33,862 bases of DNA from Polycyclovorans sp046565985 (GCA_046565985.1 JBKHXN010000119.1:1-33862); one strand, 5' to 3'; shown: positions 16,748-24,597, numbered from the stretch's first letter. The notes: a model not told the origin generated them from the letters alone. Made by a program: numbers and translations.

Positions 16748-17607
16748 CCGCAGCAAAAACGCATGACCGCGAAAAGCGCATCTTCATCACCGGCGGCGCT
16801 TCCGGCCTCGGGCGGGCGCTGGCAGAGCGCTATGCGCGCGAAGGCTGGCGCGTGTGCATCGGTGACGTCAATGAGCTGCGCGGGCTGGAGACCCTCTCGC
16901 TGCTGCGCGATCTCGGGGCAGAAGCGCACTTTGCCAAATGCAATGTCACCGACGAGGTGCAGATCCAGGCAGTGGCCGAGTGGCTGTACCGCAACTGGGG
17001 CGGCGTGGACGTGGTGGTCAACAATGCCGGAGTGGCCATCGCCGGCGGCATAGACGAGGTCCCGCTCAAGGACTGGCATTGGGCGGTGGACATCAACCTG
17101 CTCGGTGTGGTGCGCGGCTGCAAGGTGTTCACGCCCATGTTCCGTGCCCAGGGCCACGGGCACTTCGTCAACGTGGCGTCCATGGCGGGCCTGATACACG
17201 CGCCGATGATGTCAGCCTACAACGCCACCAAGGCGGCAGTGGTGGCGCTGTCGGAAACCCTCAAGGTCGAGCTGGCGGACGCGGGCATCGGCGTTTCCGT
17301 GGTCTGCCCGGCGTTCTTCCGCACCAATCTGGCGGAGTCCCTGCGCGCCGGCAATCCCCACGTGCAGCAGATGACGCAGAAGCTGGTCGGCAAGGCCGAG
17401 GTCAGCGCCGACGAGATCGCCGGGCAGGTTTTCCGGGCGGTGGCACGCGGTGAGTTTCACATTCTCACCCACGCGCGTGAGCGCCTGCTGTGGCGGCTCA
17501 AGCGCCTGCTGCCGTTTGCGGCCTACCTGGCGATCCTGGTCCGTGGCACGCGGCGCATGATGGCTCCGCGCGCGCCGGATGCACGGGGTTCCACGGCGTC
17601 TTCGTGA
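16744..17607 (+). CDS. Short-chain dehydrogenase/reductase
   Basis: 287-residue classical SDR: TGGASGLG (16-23), NNAG (93-96), S146, Y159 and K163. The D after the second strand (CIGDVNE) favours NAD. The C-terminal 50 residues are basic and hydrophobic (RLLWRLKRLLPFAAYLAILV), suggesting membrane contact or a lipid substrate. It overlaps the acyl-CoA dehydrogenase stop by ATGA and the next gene by GTGA, so translation is coupled at both ends. Likely oxidises a hydroxyacyl intermediate made by the operon; inferred from context. Confidence 0.88.
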   Translation: MTAAKTHDREKRIFITGGASGLGRALAERYAREGWRVCIGDVNELRGLETLSLLRDLGAEAHFAKCNVTDEVQIQAVAEWLYRNWGGVDVVVNNAGVAIAGGIDEVPLKDWHWAVDINLLGVVRGCKVFTPMFRAQGHGHFVNVASMAGLIHAPMMSAYNATKAAVVALSETLKVELADAGIGVSVVCPAFFRTNLAESLRAGNPHVQQMTQKLVGKAEVSADEIAGQVFRAVARGEFHILTHARERLLWRLKRLLPFAAYLAILVRGTRRMMAPRAPDARGSTASS

Positions 17608-18296
17608 GCACCATCCTGCTCATCCGCCACGGGCAGGCCTCGTTCGCCGCGTCCGATTACGATCAGCTCTCGGCGGCGGGCGTCCGGCAGGCGGAAATAC
17701 TGGGCGCCGCCCTGCTGGCGCGGCAGACCTGCCCGGATCAGGTGCTGTGCGGCGGCATGCGCCGCCACCAGCAGACCGCCACGGCCTGCCTGCAGGCCAT
17801 GGACCTGCCGGCGGAGTGGCAGCAGGACCGCGCCTGGGACGAGTACGACCACAACGACGTGCTCGCCGGGCTCGATCCGCGCTACCGCGAGCAGAGTGCC
17901 ATCGCCGCCGACCTGGCGCGCATGGACAACCCGCGCGAAGCCTTCCAGTCACTGTTCGCCAGAGCGGTGGCACGCTGGACCGACGGTCAGCACGACGCCG
18001 AATACCGTGAGACCTGGAGCCAGTTCTGCACCCGCGTGACCGATGGCCTGGAGCGCCTGGCCGGCACCCTGACGCGCTCGCAGACCGCGCTGGTCTTTAC
18101 TTCCGGTGGCGCCATCAGCGTGGTCTGCCAGCGCCTGCTGGGCCTGCCCGCCGAGCGCGCGCTGCGGCTGAACTGGACCATTGCCAACGCCTCCGTCACC
18201 AAGCTGCTGGTGGGCCGTGGCGGCATCCACCTGAGCACGCTCAACGAACACAGTCATTTTGAAGGGCCGCAGTCGGCCCTCATCACCTACCGATAG
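17604..18296 (+). CDS. Histidine-phosphatase-family (phosphoglycerate mutase-like) protein
   Basis: 230 residues. The phosphohistidine motif LIRHGQAS is at residues 6-13 (H9), with R-x-x-Q-T and the acidic EYDHND segments as expected. Where most members have HGG with the second catalytic His, this one reads VFTSGGAISVV, so that His is replaced. Activity may be altered, although I recall a subgroup with TSGG. The start is GTG at 17604, overlapping the SDR stop as GTGA; upstream codons in this frame are antisense-free but nonconserved. A phosphatase inside an acyl-CoA operon fits a pathway with phosphorylated intermediates. Confidence 0.85.
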   Translation: MSTILLIRHGQASFAASDYDQLSAAGVRQAEILGAALLARQTCPDQVLCGGMRRHQQTATACLQAMDLPAEWQQDRAWDEYDHNDVLAGLDPRYREQSAIAADLARMDNPREAFQSLFARAVARWTDGQHDAEYRETWSQFCTRVTDGLERLAGTLTRSQTALVFTSGGAISVVCQRLLGLPAERALRLNWTIANASVTKLLVGRGGIHLSTLNEHSHFEGPQSALITYR

Positions 18297-18304
18297 GAGC
18301 TCCC

Positions 18305-19051
18305 ATGCGTCAGAACATCCTCATTACCGGCGCCAGTTCCGGACTCGGCCGCGGCATGGCCCGCGAGTTTGCCGCACGGGGGCGCAACCTGGCGCTGTGC
18401 GCGCGCCGTACCGACCGGCTGGAGGAACTGCGCGCCGAGCTGCTGGCGGCGCATCCGCAGATCAAGGTCAGCGTGCGCGCGCTGGACGTGATGGACTTCG
18501 ACCAGGTGTTCGAGGTGTTTCGCGCCTTCCGCGAGGATCTGGGCTCGCTGGATCGGGTGATCGTCAACGCCGGCCTGGGCAAGGGCCAGCCGCTGGGCAC
18601 CGGCTACTTTTATGCCAACCGCAAAACCGCCGAGACCAACTTCGTTGCGGCGCTGGCCCAGTGCGAGGCGGCGCTGGAAATCTTCCGCGCGCAGAACGCC
18701 GGACATCTGGTGACCATCTCCTCCATGAGCGCCATGCGCGGCATGCCGCGCAACCTCACCACCTACGCCGCGACCAAGGCCGGTCTGGCGGCGTTGACCG
18801 AGGGCATTCGCGCCGATCTGATCCGCACCCCGATCCGCGCCAGCACGATCTTCCCCGGGTACATCCGCTCCGAGATCAATGAAAAAGTGAAGAACACGCC
18901 CTTCATGGTGGATACCCAGACCGGCTGCCGGGCGCTGGTGCGTGCCATCGAGAAGGAACCCGCCACGGCCTGCGTTCCCGCCTGGCCCTGGAGCCTGATG
19001 GGCCTGGTGATGCGCTGGGCGCCGCTGTCCTGGGTTTCGCGCATGGCCTGA
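18305..19051 (+). CDS. Short-chain dehydrogenase/reductase
   Basis: 248-residue SDR: TGASSGLG (8-15), VNAG (87-90), S140, Y154 and K158. ARR after strand two favours NADP. It has the C-terminal tail of hydrophobic and Trp-rich residues (VPAWPWSLMGLVMRWAPLSW) found in SDRs close to membranes. The ATG follows AGGAG by six bases and lies eight bases after the phosphatase stop: last enzyme of the acyl-CoA dehydrogenase operon. The pair of SDRs in one operon suggests two redox steps or opposite cofactors; inferred. Confidence 0.88.
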   Translation: MRQNILITGASSGLGRGMAREFAARGRNLALCARRTDRLEELRAELLAAHPQIKVSVRALDVMDFDQVFEVFRAFREDLGSLDRVIVNAGLGKGQPLGTGYFYANRKTAETNFVAALAQCEAALEIFRAQNAGHLVTISSMSAMRGMPRNLTTYAATKAGLAALTEGIRADLIRTPIRASTIFPGYIRSEINEKVKNTPFMVDTQTGCRALVRAIEKEPATACVPAWPWSLMGLVMRWAPLSWVSRMA

Positions 19052-19085
19052 GCGCCGCAGCCCGCCCGGCGTTCTAGAATGCCCC

Positions 19086-19763
19086 ATGAGCGATACCCGC
19101 AGCAGCCGTCCGGTCGAGCTGGTCCCCCGCGTGCTGCCGCGCGGCCGCCACAAGCTCAAGCACAGTCTGGTCGTGGCCTCGCAGCGCCAGCGGCTGCTGG
19201 AGGCGATCACCGAGCTGGTGGCGGAGAAAGGCTATGCTGCCGTCACGCTCAACGACATCGTGCGTCGCGCTGCCATCGCCAAGCGCACGTTCTATGTGCA
19301 CTTTCCCGACAAGCTCGGCTGTTTCATCGCGGCTTTCGACGCCTTCACCCTGCAATTGGTGGAGACCGTCATGCGCCTGTTCCGGATGCAGGGCAGTGTG
19401 CATGCCCGCACCCAGTTCACCGTGCGCGGCCTGCTGGCCGCGCTGGCTGCCATGCCGGAGGCAACGCGCGCGTTCTATCTGGAGCTGCCCGCCGCGGGCG
19501 CCGAGGCGCTGGACCGGCGCCTGGCCATGCAGCGCGAATTCGCCCGCCTGCTGATCCAGCTCAGCCGTGAAGTCCACGACGGCCGCCCGGAGGTGCGCGA
19601 GCTGAGCGAGCTCCATGCCCTGGCGGCTGTGGGCGCGCTGCACGAGCTGATCGTGCGCACCGTGCACGAGCACGGGCCGTCGCGACTGCTGGAGGTGGGC
19701 CGTGAGCTGGCGCCGCTGGCGGCCGCGTTCATTACCCTGCAGGTACCCGACGAGCCGGGCTAG
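19086..19763 (+). CDS. TetR-family transcriptional regulator
   Basis: 225 residues with an N-terminal TetR DNA-binding domain at about 33-80 (AITELVAEKGYAAVTLNDIV, then AKRTFYVHFPDK as the recognition region) and a helical ligand domain. The first 25 residues are basic and extra to the domain. It lies 34 bases after the last SDR, same direction, and probably belongs to that operon; its likely ligand is an acyl-CoA or fatty acid, by analogy with many TetR proteins beside acyl-CoA genes. It is convergent with the foldase gene (seven bases). Confidence 0.88.
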   Translation: MSDTRSSRPVELVPRVLPRGRHKLKHSLVVASQRQRLLEAITELVAEKGYAAVTLNDIVRRAAIAKRTFYVHFPDKLGCFIAAFDAFTLQLVETVMRLFRMQGSVHARTQFTVRGLLAALAAMPEATRAFYLELPAAGAEALDRRLAMQREFARLLIQLSREVHDGRPEVRELSELHALAAVGALHELIVRTVHEHGPSRLLEVGRELAPLAAAFITLQVPDEPG

Positions 19764-19770
19764 GGCCCGC

Positions 19771-20811
19771 CTACTCGCGGCCGATACGACGTTCGCGCTG
19801 GTAACGATAGAAGCCGGAGGCTTCCTCGGCGGCGATCAGCTCCGCCTCGTCACCGAAACGTTCCCTGCGCAGGGCCTGCAGGCGTTTCTCCCGTTCCGCT
19901 TCGGCGGACTCGGCGAGGATGCGCGCGCGTTCGCGCTCGTAGCCCTGGCCGCGTTCCCAGGCGGTGTCGCGCGCACGGTCCACGGCGCTCCAGCGCTCCA
20001 GCGCAGCCTGGTCCATGCCCATGGCGTGGCGCAGCGCGCGCAGGCTGGCCTGGCGCTGGTCCGGCGCCTGTGCCTGCAGATCGGACTGCACGCTGCCCAC
20101 CTCGAGGAAACGGTTCAGCAGCTCGGTCTGCCGGCGCTGCAACAGCGCCGCAGCCTGCTCGCCATGCGCCTGCTGGACACTGGCCAGATACTGGGAGAAT
20201 TTTTCCTGCACGGTGAGGTGCGCGGCGTCCTCCAGCCCCAGCAGGGTGTCCTGTACCGCCTGATTCTTCAGCTCGGCGGCCCAGATCTGCTCCGCCTGCG
20301 CGCCGAAGACTGCGCGACGCGCATCCCACAGCTGCTGGCGCCGCTCGGCGGGCGGCAGTTGCAGCAGATCATCGCGGTGGGTGCGCAGCCAGTCGTTGTG
20401 CTGCATGAGCTTGTGAAACTGTGACTCCAGATCCTGCGCCAGCTGCGGGAACAGGGCGCGCAGGAAGACGCCGATCCGCGCCTGCCAGTCCTCCGGGTAC
20501 AGCGCCATGAGATAGGACTGCAGCTGTTCGAGCAGCTTGATCTGCGCATGCGGGGAGTCGATGCGGCCCGCAAAGCGGCCGCGCAGCTGCTCGATGAGGA
20601 CCTGGTCGTCGGCAGTCAGTGGCAGCGGATGGGCAGTTGCGGTCTGCGTGCCGGGCGGCGAACTGTCCGCGGCGGCGTCGGGCGCGGCTGGGGCCGTGGC
20701 GGGTGCGGCGGCGCCCGCGGGAGCGTCGGCCGCGCGCAGGCCTGCGAACAGCAGCACCAGGCCCGCGCAGGCCAGCACCAGGATCAGATGCGTACGGGTG
20801 AAAGAGATCAC
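19771..20811 (-). CDS. Lipase secretion chaperone (foldase, Lif family), divergent
   Basis: 346 residues: an N-terminal membrane anchor (about 8-26), an Ala/Pro-rich linker (about 30-58), then an all-helical scaffold. It is the periplasmic steric chaperone that folds the lipase encoded just upstream. Family-like segments: RRAVFGAQAEQIWAAE and the terminal LRRERFGDEAELIAAEE. The canonical foldase motif RxxFDYxLSALGE is not present; LLEQLQSYLMALYPED seems to take its place. The start is GTG at 20811, eight bases after GGGAG; a longer TTG-started version would read through the hairpin and is rejected. 90 bases after the lipase stop, with a terminator-like hairpin between them. Confidence 0.8.
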   Translation of the reverse strand: MISFTRTHLILVLACAGLVLLFAGLRAADAPAGAAAPATAPAAPDAAADSSPPGTQTATAHPLPLTADDQVLIEQLRGRFAGRIDSPHAQIKLLEQLQSYLMALYPEDWQARIGVFLRALFPQLAQDLESQFHKLMQHNDWLRTHRDDLLQLPPAERRQQLWDARRAVFGAQAEQIWAAELKNQAVQDTLLGLEDAAHLTVQEKFSQYLASVQQAHGEQAAALLQRRQTELLNRFLEVGSVQSDLQAQAPDQRQASLRALRHAMGMDQAALERWSAVDRARDTAWERGQGYERERARILAESAEAEREKRLQALRRERFGDEAELIAAEEASGFYRYQRERRIGRE

Positions 20812-20821
20812 GTCATGTACT

Positions 20822-20857
20822 CCCAAAAAAGAAGGGCCCTGCCCTAAGGCAAGGCCC
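20822..20857 (-). terminator. Intrinsic terminator/attenuator between lipase and foldase
   Basis: On the minus strand GGGCCTTGCC pairs with GGCAGGGCCC (20857-20848 with 20843-20834; ten pairs including one G-U, loop UUAG) and is followed by UUCUUUUUU. It lies inside the lipase-foldase unit, and the U tract runs directly into the foldase ribosome site GGGAG. Expected effect: most transcripts stop after the lipase, so less foldase than lipase is made. Confidence 0.8.
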
Positions 20858-20901
20858 AAGACCGGGTCGGCATCCCTGCCTGCCGGTCATTCCCCCTGAA
20901 C

Positions 20902-22014
20902 TCAGTAGCCGTTGTCGGCGATGTAATCGGTGATGGCGGCGTAGAACTCCATCTCGTCGAAGGTGTCCGGCGGCACGCCGATCACGTCCAGGTGATCCTG
21001 GTTGATCTTCCATTTGTGCGAGGTCATCTGGGTGGCGTCGGGCGCGTTGAGGTTGCCCACGAAGCCGGTATCGGTCTGCTGCCAGACATAGTCCAGGCAG
21101 CCGTAGCACTCCCAGTATTCCAGGCGGTAACCCATCTGCTGGGAGTTGATGCCCACCAGGCCGTCGTCGTCGTTGTCGTGCGGATCACCGTCGCCGGTGC
21201 CGAGCGCGCCGTCGCCGTTGGCGTCTGTGGTGGCGTAGCCGTCGCCGTCGATGGTGGTCCAGGCTTCCTTGAGCAGGTACAGCGCCGGGTTCATGTTGTA
21301 GTTGTCCTGCCCGGTGAGGAAGCTGCGCGAGCGGGCGATGTAGGTGCCGCTCACCGGGTACTTGGCGTTGAAGGCCTTGGTGCCGGTGGTGATGCCGTCA
21401 TTGGGGTCTATGTCGTCATGGATCAGCTGCTTGAGCGCGGCGTAGGCGTCGTTGCCAGAGCCGTAGATCACATCACCGAAATACTTGGCCAGCGCCGCCA
21501 GCACCGACTGCACGCCGGGGTTGAGCCGGTAGACGTACTTGGCGATCGGCGAGCCGCGGTGCGGCGAGGAAATGCTGATCCCGTACTTGACCACCGTGTA
21601 GCCCTTGTTCTGGTAGAGCAGCTTGGCGGCCTTGCGCAGATCCAGCCCGCCCTGCGAGTGGCCGACGATGTTGACGTGGCTGACGCCGGTGGAGGCCATG
21701 TAGCCCAGGATGTCCTGATAGAGCTCGTAGCCGCGCTGCTCGGAGCTCTGGAAGGGTGTCACCGAGGCGACGAAGGACTGCTGGTTGTAGTGGATGTCCG
21801 GATTGCAGTAGTACTCGCCCCACTGGCAGGTATCGAGCACATAGACCCCGTAGTCGTCACCCCAGTAGTCGTAGCCGAGGATGTCATCAAAGCCCGCCAT
21901 GCCGTGGGCAAAGACGATGGGGTAGGCGGTCTTGTCGGCAGTGCGCGCCAGCGCGGGGTTGGACAGGCACAGGGCCAGACCGGCCGCGAGCAGCGGTAGT
22001 AGCTTCTTTAGCAT
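20902..22014 (-). CDS. Secreted triacylglycerol lipase with EF-hand-like insertion
   Basis: 370 residues, longer than the roughly 310 of Pseudomonas class I lipases. Signal peptide 1-23 (PALA-R). Alpha/beta hydrolase: oxyanion motif AHGMAG (36-41), nucleophile S120 in GHSQGG, acid D284 in DDGLVG, base H341 in QDHLDVIG. Just before the acid lies D264-A-N-G-D-G-A-L-G-T-G-D275, an exact DxNxDGxxxxxD calcium loop, in a very Asp-rich stretch. Two Cys pairs (C63/C70 and C303/C306) could form disulfides. Folding should need the foldase gene that follows; export by type II secretion is inferred. GGGAGGAG precedes the ATG by three to four bases. Confidence 0.92.
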   Translation of the reverse strand: MLKKLLPLLAAGLALCLSNPALARTADKTAYPIVFAHGMAGFDDILGYDYWGDDYGVYVLDTCQWGEYYCNPDIHYNQQSFVASVTPFQSSEQRGYELYQDILGYMASTGVSHVNIVGHSQGGLDLRKAAKLLYQNKGYTVVKYGISISSPHRGSPIAKYVYRLNPGVQSVLAALAKYFGDVIYGSGNDAYAALKQLIHDDIDPNDGITTGTKAFNAKYPVSGTYIARSRSFLTGQDNYNMNPALYLLKEAWTTIDGDGYATTDANGDGALGTGDGDPHDNDDDGLVGINSQQMGYRLEYWECYGCLDYVWQQTDTGFVGNLNAPDATQMTSHKWKINQDHLDVIGVPPDTFDEMEFYAAITDYIADNGY

Positions 22015-22083
22015 GTTCTCCTCCCAGAGATTTTTATGCTTGTCTGCGTGCCGCCCGCGTGGGACGGCCCGTCATGTATGGGA

Positions 22084-22147
22084 ACTCTACGCGTCCTATT
22101 GCGGAATTTCAAAGTTTTTTATTGTACGACTGGTCAGTAACAGTCGT
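22084..22147 (-). promoter_or_regulatory. Lipase promoter with upstream inverted repeat
   Basis: On the minus strand TTGAAA (22112-22107) and TAGAGT (22089-22084) are spaced by 17 bases, a plausible sigma-70 promoter with +1 near 22077 and a 62-base leader. Upstream, ACGACTG and CAGTCGT (22126-22132, 22141-22147) form a perfect 7-8-7 inverted repeat centred near -60, a usual place for an activator site. The region is AT-rich compared with its surroundings. Binding protein unknown. Confidence 0.5.
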
Positions 22148-22182
22148 TCACAATCAGAATTCGTTTAAAACCTCTATTTATT

Positions 22183-22202
22183 AAGGAACTTCAAGGTTCC
22201 TT
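22183..22202. repeat. Hairpin after the PHP gene
   Basis: AAGGAAC and GTTCCTT form a perfect seven-base stem with a six-base loop, 25 bases after the stop of the PHP phosphatase gene. No U tract follows on either strand, so it could be a weak or Rho-assisted terminator, or a 3' end stabiliser. It also lies upstream of the lipase promoter. Confidence 0.4.
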
Positions 22203-22227
22203 GCTGGAGCCCACACTGCGCCGGGGC

Positions 22228-23073
22228 TCACAGGCCCCAGCGCGACCACACGGGCGGCAGCGTGGCCGGCAGGGGATGGAGGCGGCCCAGGCCCAGCCAG
22301 TGCTGTGCCGGATCATGGAAATCCGAGCCCAGGGAGCCGAGCAGGCCGTGCGCCTGCGCCTCGGCGGCCAGCTGTTCTACTTCGGCCGGTTCGGAGCTGC
22401 CGCAGGAGACTTCCATGCCGGTGCCGCCGGCCTGGCGAAACGCCTCCAGCAGCCGTGACCGGGTGGTAGGGCCCAGGTCATAGCGCGCCGGGTGGGCCAG
22501 CACCGCTTCGCCGCCGGCGGCGCGGATCCAGTCCAGGGCCTCGCCCAGATCGGCCCAGGCGGTCTTCACATAGGCCGGCTTGCCCACCGAGAGGTGGCGC
22601 TGGAAGGCTTTTTTCAGGTTCTTGCTGAGGCCGGCCGCGACCAGCGCGCGCGCAAAATGGGTGCGCGTGACCTGGCCCGCGCCGGCCAGGGCCCGGGCGC
22701 GCGCCAGGGCATCGGGCAGCCCGGCTTGGTCCAGGCGGGCGGCAATCTGTTCGGCGCGCGTCTCGCGCTGCGCCTGCAGCCGGGCCAGGCCGCGCTGCAG
22801 CGCGGGCGCCTGCGGATCGATGCCCAGGCCCAGCACGTGCAGGGTGTGACGTTCCCAGCTCACGGAAATCTCCACGCCGGGAACCAGCCGCATCCCATGC
22901 GCCGCGGCCGCGGCCTGCGCGGCGTCCAGCCCGGCGGTGCTGTCGTGATCGGTCAGCGCCAGCACGGTCACCCCCGCGGCGGCCGCGGCCGCCACCAGCG
23001 CGGCCGGGCCGAGGGTGCCGTCCGAGGCCGTGGAGTGGCTGTGCAGGTCTATGGTGCTGAGCGGCCGCTTCAT
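22228..23073 (-). CDS. rnm: PHP-domain phosphoesterase, RNase AM / nucleoside 3',5'-bisphosphate phosphatase
   Basis: 281 residues of the YciV/TrpH type. PHP metal motifs: DLHSHSTASDG (H11, H13), LALTDHDS (about 38-45), PGVEIS (about 65-70), VLAHPAR and the terminal GSDFHDP. Family members remove 5' nucleotides from RNA ends and dephosphorylate 3',5'-bisphosphates in the cytoplasm. The opening IDLHSHSTASDGTL and the size match. It starts 28 bases after the GST stop on the same strand and closes the osmC-ycgL-gst-rnm run. Confidence 0.9.
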   Translation of the reverse strand: MKRPLSTIDLHSHSTASDGTLGPAALVAAAAAAGVTVLALTDHDSTAGLDAAQAAAAAHGMRLVPGVEISVSWERHTLHVLGLGIDPQAPALQRGLARLQAQRETRAEQIAARLDQAGLPDALARARALAGAGQVTRTHFARALVAAGLSKNLKKAFQRHLSVGKPAYVKTAWADLGEALDWIRAAGGEAVLAHPARYDLGPTTRSRLLEAFRQAGGTGMEVSCGSSEPAEVEQLAAEAQAHGLLGSLGSDFHDPAQHWLGLGRLHPLPATLPPVWSRWGL

Positions 23074-23101
23074 GGCTGCAGGGCCGGAGGCAGGCTCGCG
23101 T

Positions 23102-23767
23102 TCAGCGCATCAGCTCGTAGGGGCCGCCGCGTTCCAGCGCGCGCTGGTAGGCCGGCCGGGCGTGCAGGGCCTGCAGATAGGCCCGGATACGCGGGCGGTC
23201 TTCGCCACCGGCGCGTGCGGCCGCGGCCTCCAGCGGGAAGCTCATCTGGATGTCGGCGACCGAGAAGGCCTCGCCCGCAAACCAGGGGCTCTGGCCCAGT
23301 TCGGTTTCCACGAAGTCCAGGTGCAGGGCGATGTTGGGGTCGAGGAATTTCTGCTGCACCCCACGGGCAATGCCGCGTGCGATGGGGCGGATCAGCCGCG
23401 GCACCGAGACCGGGATCCGGCCGAAGACCAGCTTCATCACCAGCAGCGGCATCAGCGAGCCCTCGGCGTAGTGCAGCCAGTAGCGGTAGCGCAGCTGCTC
23501 CGGGCTGCCGGCCGGCGGGACCAGCCGGCCCTGGCCGTGGCGTTCGGCCAGGTATTCGAGGATCGCGCCGGATTCGGCCACGGTGTTCTCGCCGTCGGTG
23601 ATCACCGGGGACTTGCCCAGCGGGTGCACCGCGCGCAGCTCCGGCGGCGCCAGCATGGTCCGCGTGTTGCGCTCGTAGCGCTTGACCTCGTAGGGCAGGC
23701 CCAGCTCTTCCAGCAGCCAGAGCACGCGCTGCGAGCGGGAGTTGTTCAGGTGGTGCACGGTGATCAT
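23102..23767 (-). CDS. Glutathione S-transferase
   Basis: 221 residues: N-terminal thioredoxin-like glutathione domain (HHLNNSRSQRVLWLLEELGL, then SPVITDGENTVAESGAILEY with the conserved ES of the glutathione site) and an all-helical C-terminal domain ending FSVADIQMSFPLE. The likely catalytic residue is a Ser/Asn in NNSRS, not Tyr. Resembles the bacterial GST group near yeast Gtt1. The start at 23767 matches the family; the open frame reaches further but into the ycgL coding region. Gap to ycgL is 22 bases. Confidence 0.9.
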   Translation of the reverse strand: MITVHHLNNSRSQRVLWLLEELGLPYEVKRYERNTRTMLAPPELRAVHPLGKSPVITDGENTVAESGAILEYLAERHGQGRLVPPAGSPEQLRYRYWLHYAEGSLMPLLVMKLVFGRIPVSVPRLIRPIARGIARGVQQKFLDPNIALHLDFVETELGQSPWFAGEAFSVADIQMSFPLEAAAARAGGEDRPRIRAYLQALHARPAYQRALERGGPYELMR

Positions 23768-23789
23768 GTGGGGTTCCGGTCGGTCGGCG

Positions 23790-24080
23790 TCAGTCGCCGG
23801 TATAGAGATGGGCCTGCAGCAGGCCGTCGGGGGGCATCTGTAAATAGTGTCCACCATCCCGCAGGCTGGCGCAGACCCTGCCCGCGTCCACACGGGCCAG
23901 CCGCGTGGCCGGGGTGAGGGACAGGCGCATCACGGGGGTGAGGCGCCCGGTGCGCTGCTGCAGGGGCGGGGGCAGATCCTCCACCGCCAGGTCTGCGCGC
24001 AGGTAGAGGTACAGCTCCGGCTGGCGCGCGCAGCGGAACACCAGGCAGTCAACCGGCTCCACGTGCGGCGGCGCTTTCAA
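23790..24080 (-). CDS. YcgL domain protein
   Basis: 96 residues. The segment ELYLYLRADLAVEDLPPPL, LTPATRLARVDAGRV and the end HYLQMPPDGLLQAHLY match the YcgL domain, a small gammaproteobacterial family of unknown function (seen from recollection of its pattern: YLYV, D-L-T-x-x-R-K-L-A-R, L-Q-x-P-P). The start is TTG at 24080, overlapping the OsmC stop as TTGA; a GTG six codons later is an alternative. Short, and easily missed because of the TTG start and overlap. Confidence 0.8.
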   Translation of the reverse strand: MKAPPHVEPVDCLVFRCARQPELYLYLRADLAVEDLPPPLQQRTGRLTPVMRLSLTPATRLARVDAGRVCASLRDGGHYLQMPPDGLLQAHLYTGD

Positions 24081-24550
24081 GCCGCTTCCACCACGACTTC
24101 GCAGCTCACCGAATTGGCGATGAAGCAGTCGTGGTGGGCGGCCTCGTGCAGGGCGTCCAGCTCCGCGGCCTGTGGCTGGCGCTCACCGCCCCAGCGGATC
24201 TGCGGGCGCAGGCTGACCTTGAGCATGGCGGTGCGCCCCTGGGCGTTCTGGCCCATCAGGCCCTCGGCGCGGTCTTCATAGCGTTCCACCACATGGCCCT
24301 TGCGGGCGGCGTGAAACAGGAAGAACAGCATGTGACAGGACGAGAGTGAGGCGACGAAGGCCTCTTCCGGGTCCACCGCGTTTTCGCTGGACAGGGGAAC
24401 GGGAACCACCTGCGGCGAACTGGAAGCCGCCACGCTCAGGCCGCCGTCAAACTGCCACTGGTGGGCACGGGCATAGCGGTTGTCGGTGAATTTCTCGCCT
24501 TCACGCTTTTCCCAGACCACGGTGGCCTGGTAACGGTGCTGTTTGCTCAT
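24077..24550 (-). CDS. OsmC-family peroxiredoxin-like protein
   Basis: 157 residues. The two redox cysteines of the OsmC/Ohr fold are present, one in LSSCHMLFFL and one in HHDCFIANSVSCE, with the Glu-rich PEEAFVASLSS helix between N-terminal strands and the dimer core. OsmC proteins reduce organic hydroperoxides; the YhfA/OsmC branch is less studied. The start at 24550 has GGAGAG six to seven bases upstream; the frame is open 10 codons further. It leads the osmC-ycgL-gst-rnm unit, which looks like a stress/detoxification set, and is divergent from the S15 hydrolase gene. Confidence 0.88.
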   Translation of the reverse strand: MSKQHRYQATVVWEKREGEKFTDNRYARAHQWQFDGGLSVAASSSPQVVPVPLSSENAVDPEEAFVASLSSCHMLFFLFHAARKGHVVERYEDRAEGLMGQNAQGRTAMLKVSLRPQIRWGGERQPQAAELDALHEAAHHDCFIANSVSCEVVVEAA

Positions 24551-24597
24551 CGGCTGCTCTCCGGTTGGCTGGCGCGGCATCTGGCGCCTTCACAAAG

